Below the pieces are notes generated by a model. It was not told where the DNA came from and did no database searches. It saw nothing but the letters and a program-made list of their open reading frames with translations. Below, piece by piece: positions 37,212 to 45,946 of a stretch of DNA of 64,000 nucleotides. Within the stretch, counting starts at the first letter, position 1. Each line of letters begins with the position of its first letter. This DNA is from Cyanobium usitatum str. Tous (GTDB lineage Bacteria > Cyanobacteriota > Cyanobacteriia > PCC-6307 > Cyanobiaceae): the NCBI RefSeq assembly GCF_963920485.1, contig NZ_OY986431.1, forward strand, positions 682,001 through 746,000. The letters are read 5' to 3'. Made by a program: the position numbers and the translations under genes.

Positions 37212-37817
37212 GTGACGACATTTACCCCTGCACCGCCCGATTCCCTGGGGCAGTTGCTGCTCGATTGCGCCGCCTGTCGCCGCTGTGATCTGGCCGCGGA
37301 GAGGCAGCAGGCGGTGGTGAGTCGGGGCAATCCCGCCGCTCGGCTGATGCTGATCGGCGAGGGACCTGGCGCTCAGGAAGACAGCACTGGCTTGCCTTTT
37401 GTCGGTCGCTCCGGCCAGCTGCTCGATCAGCTGCTGGCTGCCGCTGGCATCGACAGCAACCGAGACGCCTACGTGTGCAATGTGGTGAAGTGCCGCCCCC
37501 CCGCCAACCGCAAGCCCAAGCCCATGGAGCTGGTCGCTTGCCGCCCCTGGCTAGATCGCCAGATCGCTCTAGTGAATCCGGCCGTGATCCTGCTGCTGGG
37601 GGCCACGGCGCTGGAGGGGGTGCTGGGTATTAAGGGCGGCATCACCAGCCTGCGGGGCCAGTGGCACGCCAGCGAGATCGAAATTTTGCAGGGCCGGCGC
37701 CTGATGCCGGTCCTGCATCCCTCCTATCTGCTGCGCTTTAACTCGCAGGCCGAGGGCTCACCCCGCGCGCTCACGGCAGCGGACTTCCGGGAGGTACGCC
37801 GATCCTTTTCTGGTTAG
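37212..37817 (+). CDS. Uracil-DNA glycosylase, family 4/5-type (Fe-S)
   Basis: A 201-aa DNA repair enzyme with a GTG start. Cysteines for a [4Fe-4S] cluster are CAACRRC near the N-terminus, with further Cys in NVVKCRPPANRKP and VACRPW. The glycosylase motifs are MLIGEGPGAQEDSTGLPFVG and PVLHPSYLLR. The GEGPGAQED form is typical of family 4. It removes uracil from DNA. It is divergent from the aminotransferase gene. Confidence 0.9.
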   Translation: MTTFTPAPPDSLGQLLLDCAACRRCDLAAERQQAVVSRGNPAARLMLIGEGPGAQEDSTGLPFVGRSGQLLDQLLAAAGIDSNRDAYVCNVVKCRPPANRKPKPMELVACRPWLDRQIALVNPAVILLLGATALEGVLGIKGGITSLRGQWHASEIEILQGRRLMPVLHPSYLLRFNSQAEGSPRALTAADFREVRRSFSG

Positions 37818-37883
37818 CCCCCCGCCGCTTGAGCTGTCTTTGTGACAGGCTTTGCCCTTCCCGGCCCCCCGCTTCACCCAGCC

Positions 37884-39077
37884 ATGACCGGCACCCCGGC
37901 TCGCTACGACACCCTGATTCACCGGCGCCAGACCCGCAGCGTGCGGGTGGGAGATATCTGGATCGGCAGCGACCATCCGGTGGCGGTGCAGTCGATGATC
38001 AACGAGGACACCCTCGATATCAAAGGGGCTACGGCCGGCATCCGGCGGCTGCATGAAGTCGGTTGCGAAATCGTGCGACTTACGGTGCCTTCCCTGGCCC
38101 ACGCCAAGGCGGTAAAAGAAATTCGCCAGCGGCTGGAAGATACCTACCAGCCGGTGCCACTGGTGGCCGATGTCCACCACAACGGCATGAAGATTGCCCT
38201 GGAGGTTGCCCAGCACGTCGACAAGGTGCGGATCAACCCGGGTCTGTTTGTGTTTGACAAGCCCGACCCAAATCGCACCGAATTCAGTCCCGAGGAGGTG
38301 TCTGCCATCGGTGAGCGCATCGCCGAAACGTTTGAACCGCTGGTGCAATTGCTCAAGCAGCAGGACAAGGCCCTGCGCATCGGTGTCAACCATGGCTCCC
38401 TGGCTGAGCGGATGTTGTTCAGCTACGGCGACACGCCCCTGGGCATGGTGGAGAGCGCCATGGAATTCATCCGCATCTGCGACCGGCTCGACTTCCACAA
38501 CATCGTGGTGTCAATGAAGGCTTCGCGGGCGCCGGTGATGATGGCCGCCTACCGCATGATGGCCGATCGCATGGATGCGGAGGGCTTCCCCTACCCCCTG
38601 CATTTGGGAGTCACCGAGGCAGGCGATGGCGACTACGGGCGAATTAAAAGTACCGCCGGCATTGCGCCCCTTCTGGCTGAGGGGCTGGGCGACACGATTC
38701 GCGTCTCGCTCACCGAAGCGCCGGAGAAGGAAATTCCTGTTTGCTATTCGATCCTGCAAGCCTTGGGGCTTCGCAAGACGATGGTGGAATACGTGGCCTG
38801 TCCCAGCTGCGGCCGCACCCTGTTCAACCTCGAGGAGGTGCTGCACAAGGTGCGCAACGCCACGTCCCATCTCACCGGCCTCGATATCGCCGTGATGGGT
38901 TGCATCGTTAATGGGCCGGGCGAAATGGCCGATGCCGACTACGGCTATGTGGGCAAGATCCCTGGCACCATTTCCCTCTACCGGGGCCGCCAGGAGATTC
39001 GCCGGGTGCCGGAGGCCGAGGGAGTGGCAGCCCTGATCGCCCTGATTCAGGAGGATGGTCGCTGGGTTGATCCCTGA
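37884..39077 (+). CDS. ispG: 4-hydroxy-3-methylbut-2-enyl diphosphate synthase (MEP pathway)
   Basis: A 397-aa enzyme from ATG 37884 ([20 protein letters not shown]). A GTG at 37842 is in frame but gives a non-conserved extension. It converts MEcPP to HMBPP with a [4Fe-4S] cluster. The cluster cysteines are in [15 protein letters not shown] and [20 protein letters not shown]. Earlier segments [20 protein letters not shown] and [20 protein letters not shown] are characteristic. Electrons come from ferredoxin in cyanobacteria. Confidence 0.96.
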   Translation: MTGTPARYDTLIHRRQTRSVRVGDIWIGSDHPVAVQSMINEDTLDIKGATAGIRRLHEVGCEIVRLTVPSLAHAKAVKEIRQRLEDTYQPVPLVADVHHNGMKIALEVAQHVDKVRINPGLFVFDKPDPNRTEFSPEEVSAIGERIAETFEPLVQLLKQQDKALRIGVNHGSLAERMLFSYGDTPLGMVESAMEFIRICDRLDFHNIVVSMKASRAPVMMAAYRMMADRMDAEGFPYPLHLGVTEAGDGDYGRIKSTAGIAPLLAEGLGDTIRVSLTEAPEKEIPVCYSILQALGLRKTMVEYVACPSCGRTLFNLEEVLHKVRNATSHLTGLDIAVMGCIVNGPGEMADADYGYVGKIPGTISLYRGRQEIRRVPEAEGVAALIALIQEDGRWVDP

Positions 39078-39170
39078 GCGCCTGCTCACTTCCGGTAACC
39101 CGCCCCGGTTAAAACCAATCAGCGGCGCTAGTTTGAAGAGACGTTTCCCGCGCCGCAACGGCTTTTCCTG

Positions 39171-40517
39171 ATGGCCAGCCCCCGCACCAGCCTGCTCGTG
39201 CTGGTCGGTATTGGTGCTTGTGCGGCCACTGCGGTCGTGGCCAGGGAAGTGGTGACCCCTCCCGGGGGTTCTTCCCGCATTAGCGACAGCCCCAAGGAAG
39301 TGATCGACCAGACCTGGCAGATCGTCTTCCGCGATTACCTCGATATCAACGGCAAGTACAAGCCAGAGCAATGGCGCAGCCTGCGGCGTGACGTGCTGGC
39401 CAAGAGTTATGGCAGTACTAAGGAGGCCTACGAAGCTATCCGGGGCATGCTCGGCAGCCTCGATGATCCCTACACCCGTTTTCTCGATCCAAGGGAATTC
39501 AAAGAGATGCAGATCGACACCTCCGGAGAACTCTCCGGGGTGGGAATTCAGCTGAGCCTGGATAAGGAAACAAAAAATCTGGTGGTGGTGTCACCTATTG
39601 AAGGTTCGCCCGCATCTAGGGCTGGCGTACAGCCCAAGGATGTGATTATGGCGATCGACGGCAAGTCGACCAAGGGCATGAGCACCGAGGATGCCGTCAA
39701 GCTGATCCGAGGTCAGGCTGGCACCTCCGTGACCCTCACCCTCAAGCGCAAGGCTCAGACCCTGGAGGTGCCCCTTACTCGGGAGCGCATTGAGCTCCAT
39801 GCCGTTGACCACCAGATCAACACCAGTGCCGATGGCGTCAAGGTGGGATATATCCGCCTTAAGCAATTCAATGCCACCGCCACCAAGGACATGCGCCAGG
39901 CGGTGAAGGACCTCGAAGAGAAGGGGGCCCAGGGCTATGTGCTCGATCTGCGCAGCAACCCAGGCGGCCTGCTGATGGCAAGCGTAGAGATTGCTCGCCA
40001 GTGGCTAAATGAGGGCACGATCGTGTCCACCAAAACCCGTGACGGCATCCAGGATGTCAAGCGCGCCAACGGCCGCGCCCTCACCAGCAAGCCCATGGTG
40101 GTGCTGGTGAATGAGGGTTCAGCTAGCGCCAGTGAAATTCTCTCCGGCGCCCTGCAGGACAACAACCGGGCGGTGTTGGTGGGCCAGAAAACCTTCGGCA
40201 AGGGCTTGGTGCAGTCGGTGCGGGGGCTATCCGATGGCTCCGGCATGACCGTGACCATCGCCAAATACCTCACCCCCAGTGGCCGGGACATCCACAAGCA
40301 CGGCATCGACCCTGATGTGACGGCGAAGATGACTGAGCTCGAGGCCCAGCGCCTCAAGCTCGAGGATCTCGGCACCAAGAAGGACAGCCAATACCGGGTG
40401 GCGGAAACCACGCTGGTGAAACGGCTTCGCAATGCCAACACTGTGGAGAAGGCCTACAACCCCCGCAGCGCCAATGTGCCGGCGGCCGTTGCCCCTCAGG
40501 GCTCCAGCGCGCCATAG
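39171..40517 (+). CDS. C-terminal processing peptidase (S41)
   Basis: A 448-aa serine protease of the CtpA/CtpB/CtpC family with an N-terminal signal/anchor helix (TSLLVLVGIGACAATAVVA). The PDZ domain spans ~100-180 (GVGIQLSLDKETKNLVVVSP, then VIMAIDGKSTKGM). The catalytic Ser is in LVNEGSASASEILSGALQDN and the Lys in LVGQKTFGKGLVQSV, as usual for tail-specific proteases. Substrates may be exported or membrane proteins. The true D1 processor CtpA cannot be told from its paralogues on sequence alone. Confidence 0.9.
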   Translation: MASPRTSLLVLVGIGACAATAVVAREVVTPPGGSSRISDSPKEVIDQTWQIVFRDYLDINGKYKPEQWRSLRRDVLAKSYGSTKEAYEAIRGMLGSLDDPYTRFLDPREFKEMQIDTSGELSGVGIQLSLDKETKNLVVVSPIEGSPASRAGVQPKDVIMAIDGKSTKGMSTEDAVKLIRGQAGTSVTLTLKRKAQTLEVPLTRERIELHAVDHQINTSADGVKVGYIRLKQFNATATKDMRQAVKDLEEKGAQGYVLDLRSNPGGLLMASVEIARQWLNEGTIVSTKTRDGIQDVKRANGRALTSKPMVVLVNEGSASASEILSGALQDNNRAVLVGQKTFGKGLVQSVRGLSDGSGMTVTIAKYLTPSGRDIHKHGIDPDVTAKMTELEAQRLKLEDLGTKKDSQYRVAETTLVKRLRNANTVEKAYNPRSANVPAAVAPQGSSAP

Positions 40518-40552
40518 GCGCTGGCTGTGCCGCTTGATTCGCCCCCAACCAA

Positions 40553-40783
40553 ATGAACCACCCTGCGTCGATTTGGGAGATGAAACCCTGGTGGTGCCAG
40601 CCTTGGAGCATCTTGCTCACCGGTGCGGTTGTGGTGGCAGGGAGCTGGGTGCTGCTTCAGCGTTGGTGGATCACCGCGCCTGTAGCCCTAGGGGTGCTGG
40701 CTTGGTGGCTGCTTTTTCTGGTTGTGGTACCGGCTCGCTATCATGCCGAATTGCGGGCTGCTGAAGGATCAGACAAACTTTGA
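40553..40783 (+). CDS. DUF6737-like small membrane protein
   Basis: A 76-aa protein. IWEMKPWWCQPWSILLTGAV is followed by two TM helices and a short charged end. This Trp-rich start matches a small cyanobacterial family I recall as DUF6737. It lies 35 bp after the S41 protease gene and is probably cotranscribed. Confidence 0.7.
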   Translation: MNHPASIWEMKPWWCQPWSILLTGAVVVAGSWVLLQRWWITAPVALGVLAWWLLFLVVVPARYHAELRAAEGSDKL

Positions 40784-40818
40784 TCTGGTCTTGATTTCAA
40801 GCGTCTAACTGGGCGAAA

Positions 40819-40992
40819 TCAGGCGACCGGCTGCATCAGGCCACCGCCGGGGCCGGAATCGTCGTCATCGTTGTTATTGCCGGCACCGGGTTGCAGCAGG
40901 GCGTACATGCCGATCGCCAGGAGGCTCACCACTCCAGAAACGAGGCTGAACCCGCCGCCTAAGCCCGAACCTGCCCCGATCACTTCGCCCAT
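40819..40992 (-). CDS. 57-aa Gly-rich single-TM protein
   Basis: ATG at 40992 to TGA at 40819-40821. The protein starts MGEVIGAGSGLGGGFSLVSG, has one hydrophobic helix (VVSLLAIGMYALLQ), then an Asn/Asp run (NNNDDDD) and a Gly/Pro tail. The amphipathic Gly-rich start and acidic linker look like a real small membrane protein rather than chance. I do not recognise the family. It sits alone between the convergent DUF6737-like gene and mfd. Confidence 0.55.
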   Translation of the reverse strand: MGEVIGAGSGLGGGFSLVSGVVSLLAIGMYALLQPGAGNNNDDDDSGPGGGLMQPVA

Positions 40993-41067
40993 GGATCGCT
41001 GTTACACAACTTCTCATGAATGTAACGGATTTTTGCGGAACCTGGTTGGGTTAGGGGCCTTTGGGCC

Positions 41068-44000
41068 CTAGACCGCCAACACCTCTTCGTTGCGGGCCTT
41101 GAGCTGCTCGCGCCGCTGGGCTTCGGTGAGGCCGTCGCTGCCTGGGATTTGCTCCGCCATTTGGTTGAGCCAGCCCATCAGCTCCTCGAGCTGCTTCTCA
41201 GCAGGCAGCACCCCCAGGCCCCGGGCCAGCACCTTGGCGGTGGCGCCCGATCCGGGCTGAAACACCAGGCGGCCATGGAGGTGCTGGGGCAGGCCCTGGC
41301 GCAGTAGGCGGAAGGCGGGCTCCTCCATGGGGGTTTCCAGGGCGATGTTGGGTTTTTCCGGCTTGATACGCGAGAAGCCGCAGCGCTTGGCCACCAGCTT
41401 CAGCTCCATCAGCTGCAACAGCGAGATCACCGGCGCCGGAATGGCGCCGTAGCGATCCACCCAGCCGGTGGCCAGCTCCAGCAACTCCTCCTTGCCGCCA
41501 CACTCGGCGGCGGCCCGGTAGGCGGCGATCTTCTCGTCGTTTTCCGTGATCCAGTCGCCTGGGATGAAGGCGGTCACTGGCAGGTCGATCTGGGTGTCTT
41601 CCACCACTGGGATGTCCTGGCCCTGGATTTCAGCCAGCGATTCCTGCAGCATCTCCATATAAAGGTCGAAGCCGATGGTTTCCATCTGGCCGCTCTGCTC
41701 CACCCCCAGCAGGTTGCCGACGCCCCGGATCTCCATATCGCGCATGGCCAGCTGGTAGCCAGAACCCAGCTGGGCGAATTCCTGAATCGCCCGCAGCCGT
41801 TGCCGTGCCGCTTCGCTGAGGGAAGCATTGCCGGGATAAAACAGCCAGGCATGGGCCTGGATACCGCTGCGGCCCACCCGGCCCCGCAGCTGATAAAGCT
41901 GGGCCAGGCCGAATTTGTGGGCGTCCTCGATCAGGATCGTGTTCACCCGGGGGATGTCGAGGCCGCTCTCCACGATCGTGGTGCAGAGCATCAGGTCGGC
42001 TTCGCCGGCGTTGAAGGCCACCATGGCGCTCTCCAGCTCGCCTTCTGCCATCTGGCCGTGGGCGACCAGCAGCCGCAGGCCCGGGATCATTAGCCGCAGG
42101 CCGGAGGCCACGTCTTCGATACCCTCCACCCGCGGCACCACGTAAAAGATCTGGCCGCCGCGGTCGAGCTCCTGGCGGATGGCGCTGCGCACCGCCTCCT
42201 CATCGAGGGCGGCTAGGTGGGTCTTGATTGGCCGGCGCAGCGGCGGTGGTGTGGTGATCAGGCTCATCTCCCGCACGCCGGAGAGGCTCATGTAGAGGGT
42301 GCGGGGGATCGGCGTGGCGGAAAGGGTCAGCACGTCTACGTCTTTTCTCAGCGCCTTGATCTTTTCTTTCTGGTTGACGCCAAAGCGCTGCTCCTCATCC
42401 ACCACCAGCAGACCCAGCTGCTTGAAGCCGGTGCTTTTGGAGAGCAGCTGGTGGGTACCCACCACCACATCGACCGTGCCTGCGCCCAACCCTTCCAGGA
42501 TTGTTTTGCGTTCGGCGGTGGTGCGGAAGCGATTTAGCAGGCTCACCTTCATCGGGTAGGGCGCAAAGCGCTCCGAAAGGGAGCGCCAGTGCTGCTGCGC
42601 CAGCACCGTGGTGGGGGCCAGCATCGCCACCTGCTTGCCCGCCGTGACCGCCTTGAAGATGGCCCGGATCGCCACCTCCGTTTTGCCGAAGCCGACGTCG
42701 CCGCACACCAGCCGGTCCATCGGCTGGGGCTGCTCCATATCCCGCTTGACATCGGCGATGGCCTTCACCTGGTCGGGGGTGGGCTCATAGGGGAAGGAGT
42801 CTTCGAGCTCGTGCTGCCAGGGGCCGTCGGCGGGGAAGGCGAAGCCCGGTGCCTGGTGGCGCTCGGCGTAGAGCTTGACCAGATCCACCGCCACCTTGCG
42901 CACGGCCTTTTTGGCGCGCTCCTTGGCCTTGGCCCAGGCCGTGCCGCCCATGCGGTTTAGGTCTGGAGGCGCATCGGTGCTGGCGCGGTACCGGCCGAGG
43001 CTGCCCAGCTGGTCGGCGGCCACCCGCAATAGGCCGTCGGCGTATTGCACCACCAGGTAGTCGCGGGATTCGCCGCCGATCGCCAGCTTTTCCAGCTTCA
43101 GAAACTTGCCGACGCCGTGGTTGCGATGCACCACGAAATCGCCCGGCTGCATCTTGCCCGGATCCACGGTGCGGCTGGCAGCCTTGCGGCGCCGGCGCAC
43201 GTAGCCGCTGGCGGCTAGGGCGTGCTGGCCAAAGAACTCCCGGTCGGTGATCAGCACCAGCCGCCAGGCCGGTAGCTGCAGCCCTTCGAGCTCGGCGGTG
43301 CCCTTGGTTTTCAGGGCCACCGGCGTGGCCTGCTCCACCAGTCGGTCGATGGCCGGAAAGTCGGCGGGATTGGGCACGAAGCGGGTGATGCAGTCGTGTT
43401 CCTCCAGCAGGGCTACCGCCCGCGAGGGCTGGGCCGACAGCAGCCAGACCGTGGCTTTCTCGGCCACAAAGCCCTTCACCAGCCCCGCCAGCTTGCCGAA
43501 GGCATTGGGGTAGGCCGGCACCGAGCGGGAGGCCAGGTCAAAGCTGTTGGGGTGCTGGTCGGTTTCGTGTAGCTCGGCCAGATCGAAACCGGCAAACACC
43601 TCCGCCTGCTCCAGGGCGTCTGCCGCGGGGCGATGCAGGAGCGGCGGCAGGATCGTTGGCGCCGCGCTGGCTTCTAGTTCCAGCTCCTGCACCACGTCGG
43701 CGTAGTGGTCGCAGGCGTGGTCAAACCACTGCTGGCCATGGGAGAGGCAGTGGCGCCGCTCATCGATAGCAATCAGGGTGTGGGGCGGCAAATAATCCAG
43801 CAGGGAGGCCGGCTGCTGCCAGGCCAGGCCCATCAGCCGCCGCATGCCCTCCGGGGTGCCCCCTTCGAGTAGCTGCTCGAGGGCTTCCGGGCTGAGCATT
43901 TGCTCGAGCCCATCCGGCATCGACTCGCGCAGGGCATCGGCGATCAGGGGGCCGTAGCCGGTGGGTGTGAGCCGCACCACCTCGATGGCGTCTAGGGAGC

Positions 44001-44640
44001 GCTGGGAAGCGGGATCGAATTCCCGCAGTTTCTCCAGTTCTTCGCCAAACAGCTCCAGCCGCACGGGTAGCTCCGCACTCACCGGAAACACATCAACGAT
44101 GTCGCCGCGCCGGCTCCAGCTGCCCTCCTGCTCGATGGTGGGCACCCGTTCGTAGCCGAGCCGGCTGAGGGTGGTGGCGAGTTGTTCAAGGTCGATCGTG
44201 TCGCCCTTGCGCAGGCTCAGGCACTGGGCCTGCAGGGTTTCAGGCGGCGGCAGGTGCGGCTGCAGGGCCCTTTCCGTTGCCACGATTGCCAGGCGGCGGG
44301 GGGCATCCAGCAGTTCGCTGAGCACCTGCAACTGGCCCCAGGTGATTTCGCTGGTGGGGTCAAAGGGCTCGTAGGGGCTGCCCTCGCTGGTGGGGTAGAG
44401 CTGGCAGCTGTTCCACCCCATTAGCTCCAGCAGCGCTGCCCAGCGGCCCGCTTCCTCCAAGGTGGGAACTAGCACCAGCAAGGGCGCCTCGGCAGCACCA
44501 GCCAGGGCGCTGCTCACCAGGGCCCGCGCACTGCGCCCCGCCCCACTGAGCCGCAGGCGGTCGGCCCGCTGCAGACGCAGCAATACCTCGCCGGTGAGGG
44601 GCACCTGCTGCAGCTGGCGCACCAGGGCGGTGAGGGGCAT
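41068..44640 (-). CDS. mfd: Transcription-repair coupling factor Mfd
   Basis: An 1190-aa Mfd. The UvrB-like N-terminal module (VPTLEEAGRWAALLELMGWN, YEPFDPTSEITWGQ) comes first. The RNA-polymerase interaction domain is near 490-560 (MQPGDFVVHRNHGVGKFLKL). The RecG-like translocase follows with Walker A GDVGFGKTEVAIRAIFKAV, the DEEQ box VVDEEQRFGVNQKEKIK, motif III LSATPIPRTLYMSLSGVREM and motif VI YQLRGRVGRSGIQAHAWLFY. The C-terminal regulatory domain ends at the Ala-Val terminus. It removes stalled RNA polymerase and recruits UvrA. Length is normal. Confidence 0.97.
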   Translation of the reverse strand: MPLTALVRQLQQVPLTGEVLLRLQRADRLRLSGAGRSARALVSSALAGAAEAPLLVLVPTLEEAGRWAALLELMGWNSCQLYPTSEGSPYEPFDPTSEITWGQLQVLSELLDAPRRLAIVATERALQPHLPPPETLQAQCLSLRKGDTIDLEQLATTLSRLGYERVPTIEQEGSWSRRGDIVDVFPVSAELPVRLELFGEELEKLREFDPASQRSLDAIEVVRLTPTGYGPLIADALRESMPDGLEQMLSPEALEQLLEGGTPEGMRRLMGLAWQQPASLLDYLPPHTLIAIDERRHCLSHGQQWFDHACDHYADVVQELELEASAAPTILPPLLHRPAADALEQAEVFAGFDLAELHETDQHPNSFDLASRSVPAYPNAFGKLAGLVKGFVAEKATVWLLSAQPSRAVALLEEHDCITRFVPNPADFPAIDRLVEQATPVALKTKGTAELEGLQLPAWRLVLITDREFFGQHALAASGYVRRRRKAASRTVDPGKMQPGDFVVHRNHGVGKFLKLEKLAIGGESRDYLVVQYADGLLRVAADQLGSLGRYRASTDAPPDLNRMGGTAWAKAKERAKKAVRKVAVDLVKLYAERHQAPGFAFPADGPWQHELEDSFPYEPTPDQVKAIADVKRDMEQPQPMDRLVCGDVGFGKTEVAIRAIFKAVTAGKQVAMLAPTTVLAQQHWRSLSERFAPYPMKVSLLNRFRTTAERKTILEGLGAGTVDVVVGTHQLLSKSTGFKQLGLLVVDEEQRFGVNQKEKIKALRKDVDVLTLSATPIPRTLYMSLSGVREMSLITTPPPLRRPIKTHLAALDEEAVRSAIRQELDRGGQIFYVVPRVEGIEDVASGLRLMIPGLRLLVAHGQMAEGELESAMVAFNAGEADLMLCTTIVESGLDIPRVNTILIEDAHKFGLAQLYQLRGRVGRSGIQAHAWLFYPGNASLSEAARQRLRAIQEFAQLGSGYQLAMRDMEIRGVGNLLGVEQSGQMETIGFDLYMEMLQESLAEIQGQDIPVVEDTQIDLPVTAFIPGDWITENDEKIAAYRAAAECGGKEELLELATGWVDRYGAIPAPVISLLQLMELKLVAKRCGFSRIKPEKPNIALETPMEEPAFRLLRQGLPQHLHGRLVFQPGSGATAKVLARGLGVLPAEKQLEELMGWLNQMAEQIPGSDGLTEAQRREQLKARNEEVLAV

Positions 44641-44786
44641 GGGGTTAGGGAATCTCAGAAGGCTCCGATCTTCGCAACTGGCACCAGAGTGGTGTTGGTC
44701 GCCGCCGACTTCTGCTTCGACTACTTCACCTGTTCAATACCAAGAGGCCGCTCAACACCAAGAGGCTGGCCAAGGCTCCAGTTCTG

Positions 44787-45458
44787 TTGGCGCTGGCCGG
44801 CTTGCTGGCGCTGCTGGGGGCTTGCTTGGCAAGCGTGCCTGCGCGCCCAACTGCCCAGGCGGCAGGTTTGCTGCCTGAACAGGAGACGGCCTTGCTGCAG
44901 CAACTGGCTGCAGCTGATCGTCAGTGGCTGCCGCGGGCTGAAACCCTGCCCAGTGGTGCGGTGCGTTATCACTACCGCCGCCGGGCAAACGAACCCAAGC
45001 TGTCTGTGGCGGAGCTTCGGGCCCTGATCGCCAACCCGCCCAGCTTTGGGGCCGAGCGCCTAGCGATCGGTGAGCTGCTCACGGTGCTGGCCAAAGCCGG
45101 GGTTCGTCTGGAGCTGAGCCAGCCCCGCAAGCCGGGGGCGGCGGGGGAATGGGACCCGGCAGCACGCACCATGCGCATTCAGCCCCGGGTGGTGGCCAAG
45201 GGCAGTGTCGAGTTTGCCCGGGTGCTCAACCATGAGGCGATTCACGTTGCCCAGAGCCGCAGCAACCGGGGACTGCGTTCCCGCCCCCGCCCCCTGGGTC
45301 TGCCCTCGGCCTTGCCCGATCACCTAGCTGCTGTGCTTAATGAATCCGTCTACAGCAAGGCATCGGAGCAGGAGCGGCAACTGGAGCGGGAGGCCTATGC
45401 CAATCAAGCCCGCTTGAGCCTGGGGGCCCAGTTGGTGCGCCGCCATTGCGGCACCTAG
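44787..45458 (+). CDS. Exported protein with HExxH motif (putative metallopeptidase-like)
   Basis: About 223 aa. A hydrophobic N-terminal signal (LAGLLALLGACLASVPA), possibly a lipoprotein because LLGAC resembles a lipobox. The mature part has VRYHYRRRANEPKLSVAELR and, near residue 148, FARVLNHEAIHVAQSRSNRG. HEAIH is a zinc-protease HExxH pattern, followed by a conserved NESVYSKASEQERQLEREAY where the ExxxE may supply the third ligand. The start at 44787 is a TTG; no ATG precedes the signal, so the exact start is uncertain. It is divergent from mfd. No family name recognised. Confidence 0.65.
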   Translation: MALAGLLALLGACLASVPARPTAQAAGLLPEQETALLQQLAAADRQWLPRAETLPSGAVRYHYRRRANEPKLSVAELRALIANPPSFGAERLAIGELLTVLAKAGVRLELSQPRKPGAAGEWDPAARTMRIQPRVVAKGSVEFARVLNHEAIHVAQSRSNRGLRSRPRPLGLPSALPDHLAAVLNESVYSKASEQERQLEREAYANQARLSLGAQLVRRHCGT

Positions 45459-45487
45459 ACGGTTAGGTCGGCCCGTTTGCGCAAAAT

Positions 45488-45946
45488 TTGCCTAGTGGCG
45501 CCATAGAATTTGAACTAGAGATCGAGCAGTCCTTGGCTACTGAACAGTCCCAGTCTGAGAGCACTGCCGATTCAGTTCAACCCACTATTGAATCCCTGCA
45601 GAACGGAGATAGGCCCTTCGTATTGGCCGATTCCTTAGGGCAAGTGGTTTCGATTAACCAGGCTTTCCAGCAGACCTACGGCTGGACTGAAGATCAGTTG
45701 CGCGGCCAATCCCTGAGCCTGATCTTGCCGGGTGCTTTTCAGATGTCTCATCAGTTGGGCTTTTCGCGCTTCCAGGCAACGGAGCAGTCCACAATCCTTG
45801 CGCACCCATTGCGCCTAAAAACCGTCTGCGCCGACGGCAGTGAGTTGGTGTCTGAACATTTCATCTTGGGGGAAAAGACCGAGGCTGGCTGGATTTTTGG
45901 GGCCACCCTCACCCCCTTGCCAGACGGCACGGAGACTGATGCCTAA
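45488..45946 (+). CDS. Stand-alone PAS-domain protein
   Basis: About 152 aa. The PAS core is visible at ~40-145 (DRPFVLADSLGQVVSINQAF, then YGWTEDQLRGQSLSLILPGA and GWIFGATLTPLPD). The N-terminal 35 residues are acidic. The only upstream start is a TTG at 45488. It ends TAA at 45944-45946, inside the start of the next gene (whose ATG is at 45939), giving an 8-bp overlap. With that GGDEF-EAL gene it may form a two-protein signalling unit. Confidence 0.65.
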   Translation: MPSGAIEFELEIEQSLATEQSQSESTADSVQPTIESLQNGDRPFVLADSLGQVVSINQAFQQTYGWTEDQLRGQSLSLILPGAFQMSHQLGFSRFQATEQSTILAHPLRLKTVCADGSELVSEHFILGEKTEAGWIFGATLTPLPDGTETDA

